Source of the DNA: an uncultured Clostridia bacterium
GTDB taxonomy: Bacteria > Bacillota > Clostridia > TANB77 > CAG-508
Direction: 5' to 3'
Length of the DNA stretch: 64,000 nucleotides
Assembly: GCA_934129785.1 (NCBI GenBank)
Contig: CAKOWW010000008.1
Span: 1-64,000 of the forward strand
The translations under genes were made by a program, and so were the position numbers. Position 1 is the first letter of the stretch. Every line of letters starts with the position of its first letter. The notes under the pieces are model-generated. The model worked only from the letters and a program-made list of their open reading frames with translations. It did no database searches and was not told the origin of the DNA. Below, piece by piece: positions 59,545 through 64,000 of the stretch.

Positions 59545-61192
59545 TTAGTATATTTTTAGCTTTTCTAATACTCTTGCAATTTTATCTCCTGCTGGTAACA
59601 TTAGTAGTTCTTCTTTTTTAAATATTTTTAATACTATTAATGCTAAAGCATAGATTATAACTGCTACTACTAATGCTACTAGTGTAGCCAATTTTCCACT
59701 TATTATTCCTAAAATGTTTGTATATACAAAATATGAGCAAATTCCCATTATTGCTGTTGCGATTGCTGGTTTTATAACAAATTTCATAGCTCCTAAATCT
59801 AATTTTATATTTTTTCTTAATGATGTTATTGCTATAGTAAATGCTACCATATGACAAGCAACAGACGCCCAAGCTGCACCATTAACTCCTATTGATGGAA
59901 TTGGTACCAATATTAAATTTAATATTAATTTAACAAGCACTCCGACACCCTAATGATATTGCTGGTATTTTTAATTTTCCATATCCTTGCAGAGCACCAT
60001 TTATAGTTTGGTCTAATATTGTAAATAATATTGTTAATGCACTTATTTGTAATATTACTGTTCCATCACTTGCATTTGGAAATAATAAATTCAATATTGG
60101 TCCTGCAAATATGCACATTCCAACTGTACATGGTAATCCTATTAACATAGAAATTAATAATGAAAATGAAGTTTTTTTAGTTATTGTTTCTTTATCTTTT
60201 TTAGCTTTTGCTGCTGATATTGCAGGTACTAAAGCTGTAGAAAATGCTACATTTATTGATAATGGTAAACTTGTTAGTGTGTCAACTTTTCCACCTAAAA
60301 TTCCATATTGTGATACTGCCATATCTTCTGGCATAAAGTTCTTCAAACTTCTTACTACTGTAAATGAATCTATGTTTTTGTTTAATGATGACATTATTGC
60401 TGTTAATGCTATTGGTATTGACACCAATAAAATCTTTTTAACAATTGTTCTTACTCTTTCATATTTATAATTTACTGTTGATTTTATTTCTAGTGCTATT
60501 TCTTTTTTTCTTGTTTCATAATATAGATATAAATATCCAAAACCTGCCATTGTTGCAAGTGTTGTTGCAAGTGTTGCTCCTCCTGCCATCCATTGAGTTG
60601 AAGTATTTGATATTATTGCAACAATTTCTACTAGTATAATTGTTAATGCTGTTTTAAATATTTGTTCTATTGTTTGTGACCTTGCTGTTGCTTTTATGTT
60701 TTGTCTTCCATTAAAATATCCTCTCATTACAGATGCTATTGCAACAAAAAATATTGCTGGTGACAATGCTACTAATGTCATTTCTGCGTCTGGAATCTGT
60801 AACCAATATACAGATATTACTCTTGCCCCTAAAAATAAGAGTAATGAACCTACTAATCCTATTACAGAAAATGTTGCAAAAGCTATTTTAAATATTCTGT
60901 GTGCTCCCTTATGGTCTCCTATTGCTACTCTTTCTGATACTAATTTTGATATTGCATTTGGAACTCCTATTGATGATATTGTAAGTAGCATTGCATATAT
61001 TTGATATCCTGCTGCTACTATTCCATTTCCTCTGTCTCCAAATCCTTGTCTATTTGTTAAATATAGTGTATATACAAGTCCTAATAATTTTATTAATACT
61101 TGTGAAAATATTAATGTAATTACTCCTTGCATAAATGTTTCTTTTTTTGGTATTTTTTCTTTTCTTACTTCCTTTACCGCTTCTTTTGCCAT
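59545..61192 (-). CDS. MOP/MATE-superfamily lipid or polysaccharide flippase (SpoVB/MurJ-like), frame broken at an in-phase CGG
   Basis: Two frames together give about 545 residues with some 14 membrane segments. Frame 1 covers the first dozen (GVITLIFSQVLIKLLGLVYTLYL at the start), frame 2 the last ones. They meet at GGG TGT CGG AGT; skipping the C gives GGT-like continuity: TGT GGA GTG CTT GTT AAA, i.e. SLGC-GVLVKLILNLILVPIP, the expected helix. SpoVB-type proteins flip lipid-linked precursors or act in cortex synthesis. Start is ATG 61192, 11 bases after AGGAG; an upstream GTG overlaps that site. Confidence 0.85.
59942..59944 (-). other. In-phase CGG, candidate +1 recoding site (flippase)
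   Basis: GGG TGT CGG AGT GCT TGT TAA in frame 1, stopping three codons after the CGG; skipping the C continues GGA GTG CTT GTT AAA TTA. Confidence 0.6.
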
Positions 61193-61302
61193 AAAATTAT
61201 TCACTCCTAAATTAGATTAATAATGGAAAAAGATTGTTAGCATAATTTTTTTCTTCATGCACAATCTTCTTTCCCTTTTATATCATATGTTTTATATATA
61301 AT

Positions 61303-62226
61303 TTATATGTTTTTATCAATATTAGGTAGTAATTGTTTTTTTCTAGATACAACACCTTCTAAGAAAGCTTTATTGTTTTCTAACTTTTTGTCAAATGCTT
61401 TTTCTACAACCTCTACTTTGTCTCCTAATGCAATTATTTCTGAATTACTGTTTAAAATATCTGTTATTGCTAGTACAAATATGTTTAACCCTTTTTCTTT
61501 GATTTCTTCTTTTATTGCGTTTTCTAATTCTTCTTGTCTTTTTAATACATCCTCTATACTTACAGTATTTACTTGTGCTATAACAAATTTAACACCGTTT
61601 TTTTCTAAGCTTTTTGCATCTAGGTTTACTAATTCTTTAGCTGTAAAATCGTCTAAATCTGTACCTGCTTTTAGCATTTCTAGTCCATATTCTTTTATAT
61701 CAATTCCTGCAATTTTTTCTAGTTCTTCTAATGCTTTAATATCATGTTCTGTTGTTGTTGGTGATTTTAGTAATAATGTATCTGATATTATAGCACTTGC
61801 CATTAATATAGCTTCTGTTTTTTCGATTTCATGTCCTAATTGTTTGAATTCTTCAAATAATATTGTTGATGTACATCCATATGGTTTTGCTGTATAATAT
61901 AATGGTTCTGATGTTTCAAAGTTTGCTATTCTGTGGTGGTCCGTTACACCTAATATTTTAGCTTTTTCTATTCCTTCTACACTTTGATTAAATTCATTAT
62001 GGTCTACTAATAATACTTCTTGACCTTCTTCTACTTTTTCTATTAACTCTGGTGCTTCTAATCCTAAATAATTTAATACATATTGTGTTTCTTTATTTAC
62101 ATTTCCTAATCTTACGGCTTTTGTATTCCATCCATTTTTTCTATTTAATATCTCCTCTGCCATTGCTGAACAGATTGTGTCTGTGTCTGGGTTTTTGTGT
62201 CCAAATATTAATACTTTATTTTCCAT
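61303..62226 (-). CDS. ppaC: Manganese-dependent inorganic pyrophosphatase
   Basis: 307 residues, typical length. VLIFGHKNPDTDTICSAMA, LLVDHNE and VTDHHRIAN give the family-II DHH metal-binding residues; the C-terminal DHHA2 domain has the RKKQLLP active-site motif near the end. It hydrolyses pyrophosphate with Mn2+. Start ATG after AAAGGAG. Confidence 0.96.
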   Translation of the reverse strand: MENKVLIFGHKNPDTDTICSAMAEEILNRKNGWNTKAVRLGNVNKETQYVLNYLGLEAPELIEKVEEGQEVLLVDHNEFNQSVEGIEKAKILGVTDHHRIANFETSEPLYYTAKPYGCTSTILFEEFKQLGHEIEKTEAILMASAIISDTLLLKSPTTTEHDIKALEELEKIAGIDIKEYGLEMLKAGTDLDDFTAKELVNLDAKSLEKNGVKFVIAQVNTVSIEDVLKRQEELENAIKEEIKEKGLNIFVLAITDILNSNSEIIALGDKVEVVEKAFDKKLENNKAFLEGVVSRKKQLLPNIDKNI

Positions 62227-62246
62227 TTTTTATCTTCTCCTTTTTA

Positions 62247-62274
62247 TTGACTTTTATTAATATTATGATATAAT
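62247..62274 (+). promoter_or_regulatory. Promoter of the structured RNA
   Basis: -35 TTGACT (62247-62252), 16-bp spacer, -10 TATAAT (62269-62274) on the plus strand. Confidence 0.55.
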
Positions 62275-62280
62275 ATATTT

Positions 62281-62406
62281 AGTTATAAGAAAAAGAGCAT
62301 CCACAAAAGTGGTTTGCCGAAGTATTGATATAAAAACACATCATTACCGTCAAGTTTCAGATGTGTTTTTTTCAACCGGCAAACCACATCTGTTTTTCTC
62401 TTTTTC
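62281..62406 (+). ncRNA. Structured RNA, long rod with internal bulges (6S-like in shape)
   Basis: Three nested perfect helices: AAAAGAG/CTCTTTT (62291-62297 with 62398-62404), GTGGTTTGCCG/CGGCAAACCAC (62309-62319 with 62377-62387) and AAAAACACATC/GATGTGTTTTT (62332-62342 with 62360-62370). An alternative hairpin CCAC-AAAA-GTGG (62301-62312) competes with the middle helix. A plus-strand promoter lies directly upstream. A rod with a central bubble is the shape of 6S RNA, but I cannot confirm the family. Because the structure is nearly symmetric, a minus-strand leader of ppaC is the main alternative; a weak minus promoter (TTGTTT, 17 bp, TATAGT) exists near 62413-62441. Confidence 0.5.
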
Positions 62407-62455
62407 CTACGTTTCTTACTATATAACATTTTTTCAAAAAAAACAAGCGAACATC

Positions 62456-63334
62456 TTAGTTTTTTTCTAATATTTCTTCTAATTCTTCCTTAGAAAATTC
62501 ATATTTTTTATTACAAAAATGACAAACGACCTCTGCTTTTCCATCTTCTTCAATAATTTCTTTTATAGTATTTTTATCCAATGTTGCTAAGCCTTCTAGC
62601 ATTCTTTCTTTTGAGCAATCACATTCATATACAGGTGTTTTTATATCTTCAATTACTTTAACATTTTTATCTCCTGTTACTTTTTTTGCAATTTCTAGTA
62701 AGCTTAATCCTTCATCAAGCATTCTTGATATTGCTCCAGCTTCAAATATTGATTTTTCTACATTTGCTATTTCTTCGTCTGTTGCATCTGGCATAGGATT
62801 TATGATATATCCACCTGCTCTTTTTACACCATCTTTGTTTACTAAAACTCCTAAAGCTACAGCTGTTCTAGTTTGCTCTGAATTAACAAAATAATTTGTA
62901 AAATCATCTGCAATTTCTCCTGATGTTAATGGAGATACCCCTACATATGGTTCTTTTAAGCCTATGTCTTTAATTACATTTATATATCCATCTATTCCAA
63001 CTGCTCCACCAACATCTAATTTTCCAAATTCATTTATTGGAAGGTCTACATATGGGTTTGCAACATATCCTTTTACTTTTGGGCTATTATTTGCTGTTGT
63101 TAGCATTGTCCCTATTGGTCCATTTCCCTGTATTTGTATTGTTAATTTATCTTCCTTGTTTTTCATTTCTTGTCCCATTAAGGCTGTTATTGTTAATAAT
63201 CTTCCAAATGCTGCTGTCGCAACTGGGCTTAAGTCATGTATCTTGCGTGCTTTTTCTACTAAATTTGTTGTGTTTATACATACAATTGATATTTTTTCAT
63301 TATATGCTAAAAATTTTGTTATTTTGTCTTCCAT
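62456..63334 (-). CDS. hslO: Redox-regulated chaperone Hsp33
   Basis: 292 residues. The N-terminal dimer domain (TKFLAYNEKISIVCINTTN) and the C-terminal redox zinc switch YECDCSKERML...CHFCNKKY, with four Cys. Hsp33 is inactive with zinc bound and unfolds upon oxidation to hold unfolding proteins, useful to an anaerobe meeting oxygen. Followed by the ncRNA. Confidence 0.96.
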   Translation of the reverse strand: MEDKITKFLAYNEKISIVCINTTNLVEKARKIHDLSPVATAAFGRLLTITALMGQEMKNKEDKLTIQIQGNGPIGTMLTTANNSPKVKGYVANPYVDLPINEFGKLDVGGAVGIDGYINVIKDIGLKEPYVGVSPLTSGEIADDFTNYFVNSEQTRTAVALGVLVNKDGVKRAGGYIINPMPDATDEEIANVEKSIFEAGAISRMLDEGLSLLEIAKKVTGDKNVKVIEDIKTPVYECDCSKERMLEGLATLDKNTIKEIIEEDGKAEVVCHFCNKKYEFSKEELEEILEKN

Positions 63335-63353
63335 TTTCTTTCCTTTCTTTCAA

Positions 63354-63375
63354 AAAAGCCACAGAAAATGTGGCT
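63354..63375 (-). terminator. Terminator between the TagO-rubredoxin gene and hslO
   Basis: Stem AGCCACA / TGTGGCT with TTTTTT on the minus strand. Confidence 0.8.
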
Positions 63376-63391
63376 AATTATCGTTTTATTT

Positions 63392-64000
63392 TTAATTATG
63401 TATTTGAAACATATCTTTTCCTTCTCCACATACTGGACATACCCAATTTTCTGGTAATTCTTCAAATGGTGTTCCAGGTTTTATTCCTGCCTTTTCATTT
63501 CCGAACTTAGGATTATATATATATTTACATTCTACACATTCATATTTTTTGTTTTCAGATTTTTCTTCTTGGAAATTTTTATATCCTAATCCAATTGCTA
63601 CTATTACCATTAGAAGGAATGATAATGCTTTCCATATTCCACTATCTAATAATATAACTGCAAATATTCCAAATGTTGCACTTAGTCCATATAATATTAG
63701 AACTGCTTGTTTTTGGCTAAACCCTTTAGCTACTATTCTGTGATGCAAATGTCCTTTATCTGCTTTAAATATTGCTTTTATTGATTTTCCTTTTATTAAT
63801 CTTCTTATTATTGCCCATATTGTATCAAATATTGGTAATCCAAGCACAATAAGTGGTAATACTATAACTGCCATTGTATAAGTTTTGGCCATACCTAGTA
63901 TAGATATTATTGACAATGAATATCCTAAAAAATTTGATCCAGTATCTCCTATAAATGTTTTTGCTGGGGCAAAATTAAATGGTAGAAATCCAACTAATGC
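63392..64000 (-). CDS. TagO/WecA-type undecaprenyl-phosphate sugar-1-P transferase fused to rubredoxin, 5' end outside the window
   Basis: The frame is open to the right edge (about 202 residues visible), so the true start lies beyond. The transferase part contains FAPAKTFIGDTGSNFLGYSL, with the catalytic-region Asp motif (GDTGS), several membrane segments, and the HLHH motif (KADKGHLHHRIVAKGF) of this family. After the last membrane segment and a short Lys/Glu linker, the last 52 residues are a rubredoxin: YECVECKYIYNP and WVCPVCGEGKD provide the four iron-binding Cys. The transferase would start teichoic-acid or polysaccharide synthesis; the role of the cytoplasmic rubredoxin is unknown. 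No frame change lies between the two parts. Confidence 0.88.
   Translation of the reverse strand, partial: ALVGFLPFNFAPAKTFIGDTGSNFLGYSLSIISILGMAKTYTMAVIVLPLIVLGLPIFDTIWAIIRRLIKGKSIKAIFKADKGHLHHRIVAKGFSQKQAVLILYGLSATFGIFAVILLDSGIWKALSFLLMVIVAIGLGYKNFQEEKSENKKYECVECKYIYNPKFGNEKAGIKPGTPFEELPENWVCPVCGEGKDMFQIHN

Noticed and set aside
1..64000. tRNA genes, rRNA genes and CRISPR arrays
   Set aside because: I looked for T-loop-like sequences, rRNA signatures and regular spaced repeats and found none.

Overview
The window looks like chromosome of a very AT-rich, endospore-forming member of the Clostridia. The evidence is spoIVA, a spoVAC-spoVAD-spoVAE cluster and a gerA-type germinant-receptor operon, together with a complete Gram-positive type IV pilus operon, rubredoxin, RNase J, a Mn-type pyrophosphatase and Arg codons that are nearly all AGA or CGT. 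It resembles uncultured gut Clostridia, but I cannot name a species. There are no tRNA or rRNA genes, CRISPR arrays or complete insertion sequences.

Layout. 1-4.5 kb: the start of an Rpn-like nuclease gene, two pilin-anchored surface proteins (formylglycine-enzyme-like fold; leucine-rich repeats) and a small XRE regulator. 4.5-7.5 kb: rpsB-tsf and a ROK kinase. 7.5-17.5 kb: one minus-strand pilus operon, read as pilM/N fusion, pilO, pilP-like, two major pilins, pilD, two minor pilins, pilB, pilT, pilC, behind a promoter with 11-bp-phased repeats. 17.5-22.7 kb: rsmB, a dodecin-like gene plus spoVAC/AD/AE, and infC-rpmI-rplT with an L20-type attenuator. 22.8-35 kb: DHH phosphoesterase, a three-domain NadR-like protein, a cation exchanger, serS, engB, a GLUG-repeat pilin with a divergent ribbon-helix-helix protein, gltX and rnj. 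35-44 kb: an unknown coiled-coil gene, acyl-CoA ligase with TetR, an antisense-RNA locus, a Lon-like protease, a fold-back repeat and DUF421/DUF4363. 43-52.6 kb: two UDP-sugar genes, spoIVA, a transglutaminase-like protein and gerAA-AB-AC plus a small fourth subunit. 52.6-64 kb: rnr, secG, two RNA-modification genes, uvrC, hup, a lipid flippase, ppaC, a structured RNA, hslO and a TagO-rubredoxin fusion running off the edge.

Two things stand out. First, all five disrupted genes (Rpn-like, ROK kinase, spoVAE, uvrC, flippase) break at an in-phase CGG codon. In each, skipping only the C restores the frame at a GGN glycine codon. In my reading CGG is in phase only six times in the window, and five of those are these sites. 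This suggests that CGG is unassigned or starved in this organism and works as a +1 frameshift signal. Second, 38.66-38.99 kb has the full layout of a type I toxin-antitoxin locus: a 30-codon ORF with its Shine-Dalgarno sequence in a hairpin, and a convergent RNA of about 70 nt that is antisense to its start site, with complementary terminator loops.

The pilus theme recurs. Three large surface proteins outside the pilus operon carry the same class III (prepilin) N-terminus as the major pilins, so one machine may display several adhesin-like domains. The sporulation and germination genes carry recognisable sigma-G-like and sigma-E-like promoters.
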